Source of the DNA: Paulinella micropora | Lineage: Eukaryota; Cercozoa; Imbricatea; Euglyphida; Paulinellidae | DNA: 64,000 nt | Direction: 5' to 3' | Assembly (NCBI GenBank): GCA_019918135.1 | Contig: WBZZ01002125.1 | Coordinates: 15,001 to 79,000, forward strand | The notes under the pieces: model-generated | Told to the model about the DNA's origin: nothing | What the model saw: only the letters and a program-made list of their open reading frames with translations | Databases searched by the model: none | Made by a program: the position numbers and the translations under genes | Shown: positions 24,480-34,621 of the stretch, one piece after another | Layout of the letters: each line of letters starts with the position of its first letter | Numbering within the stretch: the stretch's first letter is position 1

Positions 24480-25324
24480 TCTTATCAAAAATCTCTATGG
24501 CTGCATTAAGTCCTAACTCCAGAGAGTAGGTGAAATACCAGTAAATAGCTGAGAGGTCACTTCGTTTATTTTTGTAGATTTCTACTTGTTTGCAGACTTT
24601 GGTTGCAAAGTACGATCACAGTGAACGTTGATTTGTGAGTTGGTATCGTGTGACACTTGAACATGCTGGTGTAGCACTTGAAGGAGGGCTTCAAGTCCAA
24701 GTTGTGGGTTCAAGTGTCCGAGATTCGCTTTTGGAAAAAGTCTTTCACAGTCATGATGTAAAAAGCATGGATCACGGTGAAAGGCAAATATTATTTTCCG
24801 TTCTCTTCACTGCGTGTCCACAAATTTACCGTAACGTGCGTTTCAAGGGAAATCGGGGAAAAAGGCAGTAGAGTGAGAAAAAAGGTAACAGAATGGTAAA
24901 AACTTTGACTTGATCGTTGAAGTCATTCCTGAACGAAATCGAAAACTAGTTAGTGAAGTCGAAACGTCGTGCAGAGGAGAATCTAACGGGCGGTCAAAAA
25001 CAGTAAAATGTCAACGGTAGTGGTTTTGGCCGGTCGTTAAAGTGCTCAGTCTGATAACAACTTGAGTGTCACAACATATGTTTTTTTTAACCTTGAAAAA
25101 AAAGTTGAGTGCGCTGCTAAATCGATTTTAATAGTATTGTATATGATTAAAGTTTGCATGTTCCTTATTAAACTACTTCAATGAGCTTGAAAAAAATTTT
25201 AGCAGTTTTAATGAACGACGTCAACAAAGTTGTTTGTTCCGGGGTTTTGCGTACATTGCATACGTTTGTCAACAAATTACCACATTCCCTCCGGGCAGTC
25301 TTCACAGAAGGGGGATTGATGCGT

Positions 25325-25365
<41 letters not shown>

Positions 25366-25880
25366 GGCTGAGCGCAAAGTCGGTTTGTGTGCTTTTTGTC
25401 TTCTGTTTCTATTGTGTCTACTGTACCAAATTCAAATATTTTTTTACATTCTGGCTTCCCACACCATACCATACGCTTCCCTACCAATTTTTTGTTTTGT
25501 GCTTGCAAAATTGCACGTGTTTGCTTGTGTTACGTGCTTTTTTTTGAAATGCTTCCCACCATCTTGTTTTTCTTCCCTTCTGTTGCCTACAAATTATACC
25601 TTGCTGTGTTTTGTGTTTTCATATGTTCCTATACTGTGTTTGTCCAATTTTGCATAGAAATTTGTGTGTGCATGAGACTTGCATGTGCTTTTTCCCCCTA
25701 TAACTGACACCATAAAGTTGCTGCCTCCTGTTGCTGTCCATTTTGTTTTCGTCCCTTTTGTTGTCCCTACATGTTGTTTTATTGCAAATTTTTGTGTACT
25801 GTTGTTGTATGCATGTTGTGTGATTGCAAAGTGCTTGTGTGCATGATTGCTGTGTTTGTTTTTGCTGTGAGAGGGAGTTG
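24480..25880. other. No gene seen
   Basis: Non-repetitive sequence, then from ~25380 T- and TG-rich DNA. A homopolymer T run lies at about 25328-25363. Open frames here are short and follow base composition (Phe, Cys, Leu, Val). Confidence 0.5.
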
Positions 25881-26394
25881 TGAAAATGTCGTTATTCTGT
25901 TTCTGTCTTGTTACCGTTTGCCCTACTTGGCACTTTTGTGAAATACATGTATCCTATACCTGTTTTCTTTGTTTTCTCTTAGCTTACATGTTGGCTGTCT
26001 TGAACATGCACAAAACGTGTGTTTTTATGTTTGTTTTCCTTGTCCTTGTCAGCTTTGTTTTCCTTATCTGTCTGTACACTTTTTTCTTTTCTAAAAGCAT
26101 TTTATGTGTTTGTGTCAAATACCTTTCCCCTTGCCTTGCCCTGTGTTCCTACATTGTATTTACATGCCCCCCATGGAATCCCACCCTTCAATTCACATTT
26201 TCAACCACGTTTTCCGTTGCCACTCACGACATGTATGCTTGTACTTATCAATTTTTTTTGGTTTTTGTGTCTCTCTCCTTTTCACATTCACCTATATGCT
26301 ATGTGTAGTCTTTTTTGCTTTTCTGTGTTTGTTCTTGTTGTATATGATGTGCTCTTGGAATCTGATGGTAATTTTTAATTTTCTTCAGGCTTTC

Positions 26395-27305
26395 TATATG
26401 CAGGCTGCGCTTCCTTTCTTCGGTCCCCCGAACTACGCCGACTTGATGTCGGAGCGTCAACGCACCGACCTGATGGAGGGGTGGAATAGGGGTTGGCCCG
26501 CCGCTGTGCGCGGTGAGGAGTATGTTGTCACCTTGCGCCGCTTTGTAAACAATGCCTGGCCCCAGCACGTTGGGGGGGGGGGGTCTAGTCCGGCCATCCG
26601 TGCCGAACGTCCGCCCCCCCCCCCCCTCCCTCACAACGTGGCAGCCCCAAACCCCCAACCCGGCCAAAAGCAAAAACCAAATTTGAGAATTACCAGGATT
26701 TACTTCTTTTGCCCAAAACTATCCCAGTCGCCCTGGCCCGCAGGGCTTTAGGCCAGGCTGTTATCACAGCTATTACGTTGAGGCGGGGAGCTAAATCTAA
26801 TCTCGACCTTGGCAATGTTTCCGACTTTGATCACCCCCCAAGTACGGTCAGCGCCATGTTGCAGGGTACGGGCATCAACATGTTCAAGGACACGGTTAAA
26901 GATGACCCAACCCTGCCCTTTCGCGGGGTGATAGCTGTAGGGTTCCCGGACCTCCATAATCTGGCTGCTGTCATCACGGGGCAGCCGCCAGATGTAAATA
27001 CTGACATCTCAATCCTCACGGCTACAGGAGTAAGTTGCGGCGGGTGGCAACAGTGCTCAAAGCTAAAACGGATGTTACTAAAACAAAAATAAAAAAGGGA
27101 GCCAAGCAGCAGCGGTTCTTCCCCCCCCCCCCCCCATTTTTTCAAACACTTTCTTCTTCTTCTTCTTCTTCTTCTTCTTCTTCTTCTTCTTCTTCTTCTT
27201 CTTCTTCTTCTTCTTCTTCTTCTTCTTCTTCTTCTTCTTCTTCTTCTTCTTCTTCTTCTTCTTCTTCTTCTTCTTCTTCTTCTTCTTCTTCTTCTTCTTC
27301 TTCTT

Positions 27306-27336
<31 letters not shown>

Positions 27337-27893
27337 GGATGCCAAGGACGGACAGACGCACAAGCTCAAGGAGGAGGGCACCTTCGTGCTCGTGGCGACG
27401 TTCCGCTGGATACGCTACCGGCGGGTCACCGCGTTGGACGACATCATCATCAACGTACCCCGGTTTAGGCCGGGGTACCACAAGTTGATGGTGATGTCCT
27501 GGGTACTCTCTCTCTCTCTCTTCTCACCCCCCCCCCCCCCCCCCCCCCGCAGGACGAGAAAGCCAAGGGGACGGAGGGCCCTGGCTGGCGTTTAGCATCT
27601 CATGACCAGCGGCCATGGCTGGTTTACCTTAACAGAGATGAGGGAACCCACTGGGGCAAGCCTTTTTACGCCTCATATATTAACAGTCGCCCCTACGAAA
27701 TAGTTCAGGGTCCGGCACAACCGGGAATCAGAAGGGAAAAAATGCAAACGGAAGCCCCTGTCCCCCTGCAGCTTTGTACACAATTTCTCAGCCCCCTTGA
27801 CTGCCATCAATGCAGAAATGGGGGGCTCAGGCTACGTGAGCATGTCCAATCCGCCTCCAACAGTATGAGAAGCGAGTTAGGGAGGGGGAGGTG
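26395..27893 (+). CDS. Host gene fragment, at least three exons
   Basis: Exon A begins after an acceptor at ~26391 (TTTTCTTCAG) or 26405 (TATATGCAG) and runs to a canonical donor at 27028 (ACAGGA|GTAAGT). A C or G run at 26570-26630 shifts the frame. Intron 1 (27029-27337) is mostly (TTC)n and ends TTCTTAG. Exon B, 27338-~27499, reads on in frame. Intron 2 (~27500-27552) is (CT)n plus C19 and ends CCGCAG. Exon C, 27553-27893, stays open for 113 codons. The product is unrecognised; exon A carries LARRALGQAVITAITLRRG, exon B VATFRWIRYRRVTALDD, exon C WLVYLNRDEGTHWGKPFYAS. Splicing is inferred from motifs and frame continuity. Confidence 0.6.
27029..27337 (+). other. Intron with (TTC)n polypyrimidine tract
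   Basis: Donor GTAAGT at 27029. About 185 bp of pure TTC repeats end directly at acceptor TTAG. The microsatellite itself serves as the polypyrimidine tract. Confidence 0.7.
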
Positions 27894-27899
27894 ATGGTA

Positions 27900-28200
27900 G
27901 AAAAATGCAAGTTAACTCTTAGTGGGCCCCGGGAGTAGGGAGAGTGCGGAGAGGGTAGCTAGAGAGGAGAAAGAGGAAAAGAAGGGTGTGGTGCTCACGC
28001 TGCCACCTGGGGTGTTATTCAATGTTTACGATGAGGAGGATGAGAGTTAGAAAAAGAAATATGAGAAGATGGATAGTCGGAAAAAGAAGGGGAAGGAGGA
28101 AGCAAAGGTAGATGGGGAGGGGGAGGGGGAGGGGGAAAGAGGGGAGGGGGAGGGGGAGGGGGAGGATGAAGAAGAGGAGCCCTGGACCCCCCTGCATGCA
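27900..28200. other. Purine-rich G/A low-complexity tract
   Basis: GGGGAG and GAAGAA units. Only short open pieces (VVLTLPPGVLFNVYDEEDES on the plus strand at ~27991). Possible exon remnants, nothing firm. Confidence 0.4.
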
Positions 28201-28542
28201 ATTGGATTGGCACGTTGACCGCCAACTAGAAGTGAACGTGGACACGGACGACGACGACGAGCCCGAGGTAATCAATGCATGCATATATACATACATTTCA
28301 TGCATGCATATGCATGCACATATATACACACACAGGAAGAGATCGCTGTCCCCGCCCACGCCCGCACCGCCAGCCCCTCCCAATACTTGCGGACATGTAT
28401 ACACACACAGGAAGAGATCGCTGTCCCTGCCCGCGCCCGCACCGCCCGCCCCTCCCAATACTTGCGGACATCTATGCGGCAGCTGCAAACGACAGTGAAA
28501 GCTCGACCACCCTGCTGCGTGTGTCAAGCGTCGCGGTCTTAG
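28195..28542 (+). CDS. Small host exons with a tandem exon duplication
   Basis: A short Asp/Glu-rich exon at ~28195-28269 ends at a donor GAG|GTAATC. After a CA-rich intron, an exon starting GAAGAGATCGCTGTCC occurs twice (about 28336 and 28411, spacing ~75 bp), each after ACACACACAG. Both encode EEIAVPA...PSQYLRT; the second continues to a stop at 28542. Function unknown. The pair is one of three tandem exon-unit duplications in the window. Confidence 0.5.
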
Positions 28543-28599
28543 TCACGGCGCAAAACGCGCAAAAATATATAATTCCATGGTAGAGCAGTATGGAGAAGC

Positions 28600-29230
28600 C
28601 AGCGATTGGGTGGACCCAGAGGTTGCCCGCCGCCGCCGCCGCAACGCAGCGGCCTCAAGCTCAAGCTTCCCCCCCCCCCCCCCCACCCCGCAGCAGGCCA
28701 CTTAAAGCCAGGACTTTATAAAAGTAAGCGAAAGGGCATGAATTTAATATCCTACCAACAACTGGTGCTAGCAATCGTGACTGGACACGCACTGTACACA
28801 TTCCTATCTTTGTTGCTGTCGTTGCTAGCAGGTAAAGAAAATCTGTGCTCATAGTGCTCTGGTTCATTACTTGCAGCTGCCTTGGCTGCTTGAGTTTTTA
28901 ATTGGGATTCTTGGCCAGAAAGACACAGATAATTAAGACTTTCATCGCAACAGGAAGCTCCTGCGTCCCAGGAAGAACTCATGTCGCCCAAAAAAAAGCA
29001 ACGTAAAAAAGATTGAAACACGGCCACATTTTCCCCAACGTTTACACACAATTTTAAGGCTCTTGGCCATAATAGAATTCTGGTTTTACGTGGCAACGTG
29101 CTGCACATTGCTGCTGTCCAATAGGTACAGGACTTGGCAGGCCATACGCAGGCAGAGTAAGCTGTTCGCTGCGCTTATATCTGACTTTGCCGGAGGCAGC
29201 GTGCTCTGTCTCAACCGCAGGCTAACACTT
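28600..29230. other. No clear gene
   Basis: Holds a C-rich run at ~28669-28690 and short open frames on both strands (for example 28752-29108 minus, Cys-rich). Nothing recognisable. Confidence 0.4.
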
Positions 29231-29233
29231 TAA

Positions 29234-29791
29234 TTGTACAGAGGGCTGGCCAGCGAAACAAACTGCGACGAAGCTGTTTCCGCGCAGTGGTTGCTCTGGA
29301 AACTCTACTATTACGTGAAGTACGAACGCGTCGTACAGTGGGTTTTGTTGCAAACTCATGTTTTGGTTATGCTGGTGTTTATGTGCGAAGCAAGCCCGCC
29401 CCCTCTGCCTGGTTTGGTGGTAGCGCACCTAATTCTGCTTGGCTTAACCTACTTATCAGCACTGATACTGCTCAATACCGGTGGGGTCTGGCCCGGCGGG
29501 CAAGCGTGGGCACTTGTCCGTCTGGCATTGGCCGCACTCACGGCCGCTTGGCTTCTATACGTCTGCATGTGTTTGCTCGGCGCCACCACTAGGCGCGGGC
29601 ATGTGCAGACTATCACTGCAGCCTATGTCACGTTTGCAACGTCTGTAATTCTAATTTTGATCCACTACAATTCCTCCGCCAAGAATAAGGACAGTGTTCT
29701 GTACCATCCAGTCTGGGTTCTCTTAACTACGTGCAGTGACGCGGTTTTGGTGTCTGAAATATTTTGGTTTGTTAATTCTTTATTGTCATAA
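29234..29791 (+). CDS. Multi-pass membrane protein, unrecognised
   Basis: A clean 185-codon frame from ATG with real-protein composition. Hydrophobic segments at residues ~37-52, ~58-82, ~90-115, ~127-147 and ~158-178 suggest four or five membrane spans joined by short loops. The N-terminus is hydrophilic and has no classic signal peptide. No family is recognised. It sits 400 bp upstream of the PD-(D/E)XK nuclease pseudogene on the same strand, so the two may derive from one older integrated element; this is inference only. A (GA)n tract follows its stop. Confidence 0.5.
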   Translation: MYRGLASETNCDEAVSAQWLLWKLYYYVKYERVVQWVLLQTHVLVMLVFMCEASPPPLPGLVVAHLILLGLTYLSALILLNTGGVWPGGQAWALVRLALAALTAAWLLYVCMCLLGATTRRGHVQTITAAYVTFATSVILILIHYNSSAKNKDSVLYHPVWVLLTTCSDAVLVSEIFWFVNSLLS

Positions 29792-29830
<39 letters not shown>

Positions 29831-30000
29831 GGGCGGGAGAAAGAGCGGAGGGGTGGGCTGCGCACTTTCCCTCCGAGTCCCCCTTGAGAGGGGGGGGGGG
29901 GTGGACTTCACCACAGCCACCCCAACCCTCCTCCCCCCCCCCTCCCCCTCCTCCTCTCTCCCTCCACTCCCCTCCTCCTCCTCCCCCCCCCGCCCGGCAG
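29792..30000. repeat. (GA)n and C-rich low-complexity tract
   Basis: (AG)n at 29792-29828, then G10 and a long C/CT-rich run to about 30000. It could contain a polypyrimidine acceptor (CCCGGCAG at ~30000). Frames through it are compositional. Confidence 0.8.
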
Positions 30001-30214
30001 CCACCCCCTAGCCTGGCACCGAAAATAAAGGAAAACAAAAATCGACAACAAAAGAAAAAAAGAGGTGAAGGGGGCGCCAGTGAAACGAGAGGGTGCAGGG
30101 CGAGAGGCAAGTGCGTGGCAAGAATTCTTTGGTGCCGCTTGTTTTATTGTTTCAACTACGCAGAGCCTGAAGCAACTGGAAGTATTTGTATAGAAAAACA
30201 AAGAGGAGTGCGAC

Positions 30215-31000
30215 GTGCTCGCTAGACTGCACCTCTTACCTACGGATGGAGAAGTAATGTTTGAGGCAGGGCCTCACTTGTACAAACTGCTGCTAGATGC
30301 AAAGCAGTGGTTGCCCTTGCCCTGCAGCGTCTCCTCCCTATTAAGTTCATTTTCCCCCGATTTTCCACGCGAGGCTTTGCTTCGTGGCATTGCCAGCAGA
30401 CAAAAGCGCTCAGAAGAAGAGATTGCGGCCGAGTGGGACGCGGCGCGAGACGACGGCACCCGCCTGCACGCCTACATCGAGAGCTTTTACTGGCAACAAT
30501 GTTATCCCCGCGGTGCAGGGCCTGCTACCGGAGAAGCTTGGCGCTGAGTATGTTCAATTCCACCACTTCCATGAGAGCGTAGTGCTCACCAAGGGCTGTG
30601 TCCCCTAGCGTACAGAGCTGTAAATCTTGTCTCGCAAGTACTTGGTGGTTGGTTCTTGCGACATGCTCTATCTCTGCCCGTGCACTATGTGTCTCTATCT
30701 AGTCGACTGGAAACGCAGCAAACAATTGCGCAAGACGCCCTACCGGGCCGGCGAGACCGGGTTTAAGGTCTGCGCAGACCTGCCCAACGCCAACTTCCAC
30801 AAGTACACCATGCAACTCAATTTCTATCGGATTCTCGCGGAAAGGCAGACCGGGCGCCCGGTTTTCTGTATCTTCCTTGCAGTGTTTCACCCCAGGCAAA
30901 ACGATTTTTATTTCAAACAAGTACCAGATTGCAGTGTTTCATCACAGGCAAAACGATTTTTATTTCAAACAAGTACCAGATAGGGAAAAAAAAGGGCGCA
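30215..31000 (+). pseudogene. PD-(D/E)XK nuclease-like pseudogene
   Basis: Three frames together show the order of a PD-(D/E)XK nuclease of the kind found in viruses and mobile elements: a helical N-terminus (SFSPDFPREALLRGI), a conserved DDGTRLHAYIESFYW (His/Glu motif), then in other phases EYVQFHHFHESVV, a PxRTEL motif, VGSCDMLYL (motif II Asp), VDWKRSKQL (the D-x-K motif) and NANFHKYTMQLNFYRILAE. In-frame TAG and TAA flank RTEL at about 30606-30635, and there is one shift at ~30500. The 3' end carries a 52-bp tandem duplication. It would cut or process DNA ends; here it is dead, or wrongly base-called. Confidence 0.6.
30881..30984 (+). repeat. 52-bp tandem duplication
   Basis: AGTGTTTCACCCCAGGCAAA and the following 32 bp are repeated at 30933 with two changes, so the peptide segment PRQNDFYFKQVPD occurs twice in different phases. 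The first copy follows TTCCTTGCAG, a possible acceptor. Confidence 0.85.
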
Positions 31001-31098
31001 GTGCTCAGCAATCAGGCGGCACCATTTGGGGCTTTGTTACACTAACGAAATCAGTTTTATCCTGCAAGAGGCAGCGAAGAATAAATAACAGGGACTTG

Positions 31099-31330
31099 GA
31101 CCAGCAAGCGCCAAAAAATTCGAACCTATCTTTGCTACCTTGGGCTGCTGAGCGAAGAGCCAGGGCTGGCGGGCACGAAGCCTGACGCCTCCTGGGTCAT
31201 GGTCTGGCCCGCGCTCGAGAGCCGGCTGCTCGACAAGACCTCTCTCCGTCTCCGAGCCGGAGCCCTTCCCTTGTGCAGCACTCTGGGCGTCGGATCCCTC
31301 AAAGAGGTCTTGCAGGTGTCAAGCGATTAA
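31099..31330 (+). CDS. Open fragment, unrecognised
   Basis: A plus-strand frame open for ~75 codons with ordinary composition (ESRLLDKTSLRLRAG, LKEVLQVSSD) ending in TAA at ~31328. It may be the C-terminal end of the nuclease region or a separate exon. Antisense to its 3' side a second frame (31590-31327, minus) encodes a heptad-like coiled coil (LEELSQRLGKLEEMLYKLRA) ending SLGVHF. The two cannot be ranked. Confidence 0.3.
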
Positions 31331-31660
31331 AAGTGGACGCCCAAAGAATTTTCGTGCAGCGCCGCAAACTTGCCCTCCAGCTCTTCTACGCGGCTTTGCA
31401 AATTGCTTTGCAACTGCTCCTCGGCTCGTAGCTTATAAAGCATTTCCTCTAGCTTGCCCAGCCTCTGTGAAAGTTCTTCTAATAAAGTTATTAATCTGAC
31501 CAAGTCTGTATTCGGGCTCAGAACCCTCGTTCTTGGCGGCAGGGGTAGTGCCCCGACTTCTTCGGCCAAAAACAGTGAGGGCCTTGGCGGCCACTCCGGG
31601 TGTGCCGCTCTGGCCGCCAAGGCAGGTGTGTGTTCACGTTTCGAATTATCGACACTAGCC
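31327..31660 (-). CDS. Coiled-coil fragment
   Basis: The minus frame has Leu/Glu heptads over ~60 residues (LVRLITLLEELSQRLGKL, LQSRVEELEGKFAALHE), which is unlikely by chance in this GC-rich sequence. The upstream part enters the (GATA)n tract, so the start is unknown. No family assigned. Confidence 0.35.
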
Positions 31661-31661
31661 G

Positions 31662-31729
<68 letters not shown>
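31661..31729. repeat. (GATA)n microsatellite
   Basis: Pure GATA units. A TATG-rich stretch follows at 31845-31900. From there to 32143 I see no gene. Confidence 0.95.
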
Positions 31730-32139
31730 TCAGCTGCATGTCCAGATCGAAGAACAAGGAGGGGGGACATAAATACATACAGAAAATTACATGCATGCAA
31801 ACACACGCAACCACGCAAGTAAATTCACGTAAATACCACATAAATGTATGTATGTATGTATGTTGTACATATGTATGTATGTCTGTATGTACTGTGTATG
31901 TATGCTTTTACGTATGGTGTTTTTTTACTCATGTTTGGAAGAAACGAGAAAAATCAGAAAAAAACGAGACGTATTTGGGCTTTTTCCCCGATATAACACC
32001 CTTCATTTTATATTGCTGCGCCTGCGAGATTTTTCTTTCTAACATGGGTTTGTGTCTGAGCAAGAGGAAACAGACAAAAAGACAAAATCATCAGTATATA
32101 CTTACAGAGATCACTAACAACAAATAGACAGACAGATAG

Positions 32140-32143
32140 TTCA
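32140..32143. other. Target-site duplication, left (TTCA)
   Basis: TTCA lies immediately outside the left inverted repeat and recurs immediately outside the right one at 53305-53308. Integrases of this type leave 4-6 bp duplications. Confidence 0.7.
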
Positions 32144-32455
32144 CACTACTATAGGTACCACTATAGCACACTTATCTTTATATATAAAATAAGGCTATTT
32201 TCATATAAATTCCTCTTACTATTAATTTCAATAAAAATATACATAATTTTATCCAAATTCAATATAGCAATCATTAAGCCTTAAATAGTCCATATTTGAA
32301 TTTCTCTCAAACTCTAAAAAAAGATAACTTATCTATCTTTTTTCAAATAAATACTAAGAGACATTAAAACCAGTTTCTTAGTTTTTCTTGCTGTGCTGAA
32401 CTTAGTCATCTTTTTTGAAAAAATTAAAAGTGCTCCCTATTGCGAGTTCGATTAA
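32144..32455 (+). repeat. Left terminal inverted repeat
   Basis: Starts CACTACTATAGGTACCACTA. It matches the reverse complement of 52995-53304 with only a few substitutions and short indels, up to TGCGAGTT[C/T]GATTA. Protein-primed polymerases start replication at such ends, so each repeat is an expected origin with a terminal-protein site. No ORF. Confidence 0.95.
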
Positions 32456-32498
32456 TTAATTTTTTTCCACAAATTTTTTTACCAATCTATATAGACCA

Positions 32499-32832
32499 AT
32501 GACCACCCTCACCAGACTATCTGAAAAATTTGGACGACTTTCAATTGAGAAGAATAAGGAATTCTTTTCAGTAAGAGATGTCCAACAGATGATTGACGAA
32601 GAAATTAAAGCAATGGAAAAAAGTAGAGAAGGAAAGCCAACATGTTTTTCCGTTTGGCAAATACAAAGGAAAAAAAATTCAAGATGTTGCTACCATTGAC
32701 AAACCATATCTCGAATGGGTTATGAAACAGCCGTGGTTCGATAAATTTACAGACATTAAAAATGAAATAAAAAATATGTTTAACATTTTTGCTAAAAGAT
32801 TTTTTAAAATATTTATATATATCAATGACTGA
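32499..32832 (+). pseudogene. ExoX C-terminal-like (DUF3820-type) small protein, frameshifted
   Basis: The first PLV gene, pointing inward from the left repeat. ATG at 32499 (context ACCAATG). The first frame gives a charged N-terminus. After a T-run near 32645 the next phase carries the recognisable part FPFGKYKGKKIQDVA...YLEWVMKQPWF, the Phe-Gly-Lys-Tyr-x-Gly-Lys signature of the exonuclease X C-terminal / DUF3820 family with its YLxW element. In that family the domain is thought to bind DNA or to serve partner nucleases; here no nuclease domain is attached. One-base shift, so broken or mis-called. It overlaps the next start by 8 nt. Confidence 0.6.
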
Positions 32833-33298
32833 CCTGTCAACCAAACAGGACTACTTGAATGAAATTGACAAATGGAACCTTGACAGCGAAATTAAGAAAC
32901 CCACGATTAAATGGACTAAGCCTGACATTGTTTCTTTCTATGAACAATATAAACCCCGCGACGACAATGTGAAAGTAGTTATTCCATTGGAGGCTACACT
33001 AGCAAAAATTATAATGGAGGAACCAAGCACACCATTTACGGCGACTGATTTAAAAGAGACTAGTATCACTGAAATCAAGACTAATGTTGGCGAAGAAATA
33101 GCGAATGCTACATGTACAGAAGAAGGATGTATATTAAATAAAGCACCTTGTAAAGAGTGTAAGAAAAAAAATGTGTTATCAGTTTCAATTGACGATGATA
33201 GATTTTGCGATGTGGCATGTGTACTTTCATTTCTAGAAAAAAATGAAGAAATGAATGAAGTTAGAAAAAATAATTTTATCAAGTATTTTAAAAAGTGA
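32825..33298 (+). CDS. PLV hypothetical protein with Cys-rich centre
   Basis: 157 codons from ATG at 32825 (context TATCAATG, shared with other genes of the element). The N-terminal half is acidic/charged with TKPDIVSFYEQYKP. The centre has CTEEGCILNKAPCKECKKK followed by FCDVACVLSFL, giving six or seven Cys in pairs that could hold zinc. One of the few PLV frames without visible lesion. Family not recognised. The FCDVACVLSF ending recalls MYM/TRASH-type small zinc fingers, which is only a suggestion. Confidence 0.6.
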   Translation: MTDLSTKQDYLNEIDKWNLDSEIKKPTIKWTKPDIVSFYEQYKPRDDNVKVVIPLEATLAKIIMEEPSTPFTATDLKETSITEIKTNVGEEIANATCTEEGCILNKAPCKECKKKNVLSVSIDDDRFCDVACVLSFLEKNEEMNEVRKNNFIKYFKK

Positions 33299-33339
33299 TA
33301 TTTGAAAATCCACACTTCCATTTTCGTTTTTTTTTGCTT

Positions 33340-34569
33340 TCATGGGTCTTCTAACCAAGTAAAAGCATACTGAATACTTATAGTCTGATTTGTAGTAGCC
33401 TGTGCTGTTATAGTTAGCCTTTCGCTTGGCAACATATCATCTAAATCATAATAATTAAAATCAATGCTTTGAGCATTAACAAATACAACGGCAATAGTAT
33501 TTCCACCAGCAATAGTTGCGGTAGTATCAAATGAAACCAGACTTGTATTAGTATTGTTTTCAGCATAGACAGCACCAGTAAGGGTAGTATTTTTTCATTA
33601 CTTTAATATTTACACCAGATTTACCATCTGTATTTAAGACATTTAGCCGTCTAGGATACACTATACTATAATTAGCAATAGTGTTTCCAATAATATTAGC
33701 ATTATTCCTCATAGTAAAAGCATGAGTTGCTACATTCGTCGTATTTGCTGTTCTTTCATAAATAAATGGAATATCTCTTATGATTTCAGTTCCTTCAATA
33801 AAGCATCCAACACTGGCAATTCTAAGATTTTGGATTTGCGGATTAGCAACAACTGCTATAGAAGCCAAGAATGGTAAAGTAATATTATTAAGAGAAGGAG
33901 CAGTTTTGCTGTTAGCATATCGTATAGCATGGACTAGTTGAAATATCTCCGTGTTAGGATTTTCAATATAAAATGATATCTGACCAAAACCTAAGTATTG
34001 ATATTTAATCTGAAATACATTACCCTTACTGAAATTAATTGCTGGTAAGTAATCTGTTCCATCTGCTTTATCTACATTCCATTGACTTTGTTTAACCTCG
34101 GTAATGACAGTGGAGTTGTTTAATTGGTATATTTTCATTACACCATTTTCTCTTGAGAAGAAAAATCTGTCAGTTAAGAAGGAATCACCAATACATACAT
34201 AAGATGAATATCCGCCTGCTTCATTTGTATTTCACAAAGCAGTAAATCTGACACATACACCCATACCAGCACGATATTTAATTTTCTTTTTTGTTTCAAT
34301 GAATAATCTTGAACCTCCAACAGCCTGTGTTGTTAGATATGCCATAGCACTCTTTTGCTCTAATGTAGCATTAGTAGTGCTTGTGTTACACTTAGAGGTA
34401 TTTACATTATACATAAATGTTTCTTGTATAATCGGTGTGTATTGTGATGTTGCTAATTCACCACATGATGTTTTTTCAACATGGTCTCAAGATAACCATC
34501 ATGCCTGACTTTTACATTCACAAACTTTCCGTCGGGATTTTGTGCGATTAAGTTTCTCTGGTGGGACAT
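33340..34569 (-). pseudogene. Putative minor capsid (penton) protein, broken
   Basis: About 410 codons from ATG at 34569 (context CTACAATG) to TGA at 33340. The first ~38 codons lie in one phase; after a shift in an A run at ~34460 a second phase runs through 34414-34232, has TGA at 34232-34234, and continues in the same phase from 34231 to ~33590, where another A-run shift leads to the last ~80 codons. The sequence is rich in Asn, Thr, Ile and Val as in jelly-roll proteins. It lies directly downstream of the MCP, where PLVs and virophages keep the penton gene. The protein would form the pentameric capsid vertices. The TGA stands where Trp (TGG) would fit. Identity is by position and composition; no diagnostic motif. 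Confidence 0.6.
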
Positions 34570-34621
34570 TGTAGGTCATATTATCAAAAAAAAAATTAAC
34601 TATCAAAATTAATAATACCCC

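Noticed and set aside
25880-26390. Hydrophobic Cys/Phe/Val-rich ORFs
   Set aside because: T/G-rich base composition explains them; the three overlapping frames look equally plausible and only the part after the acceptor at ~26391 looks coding.
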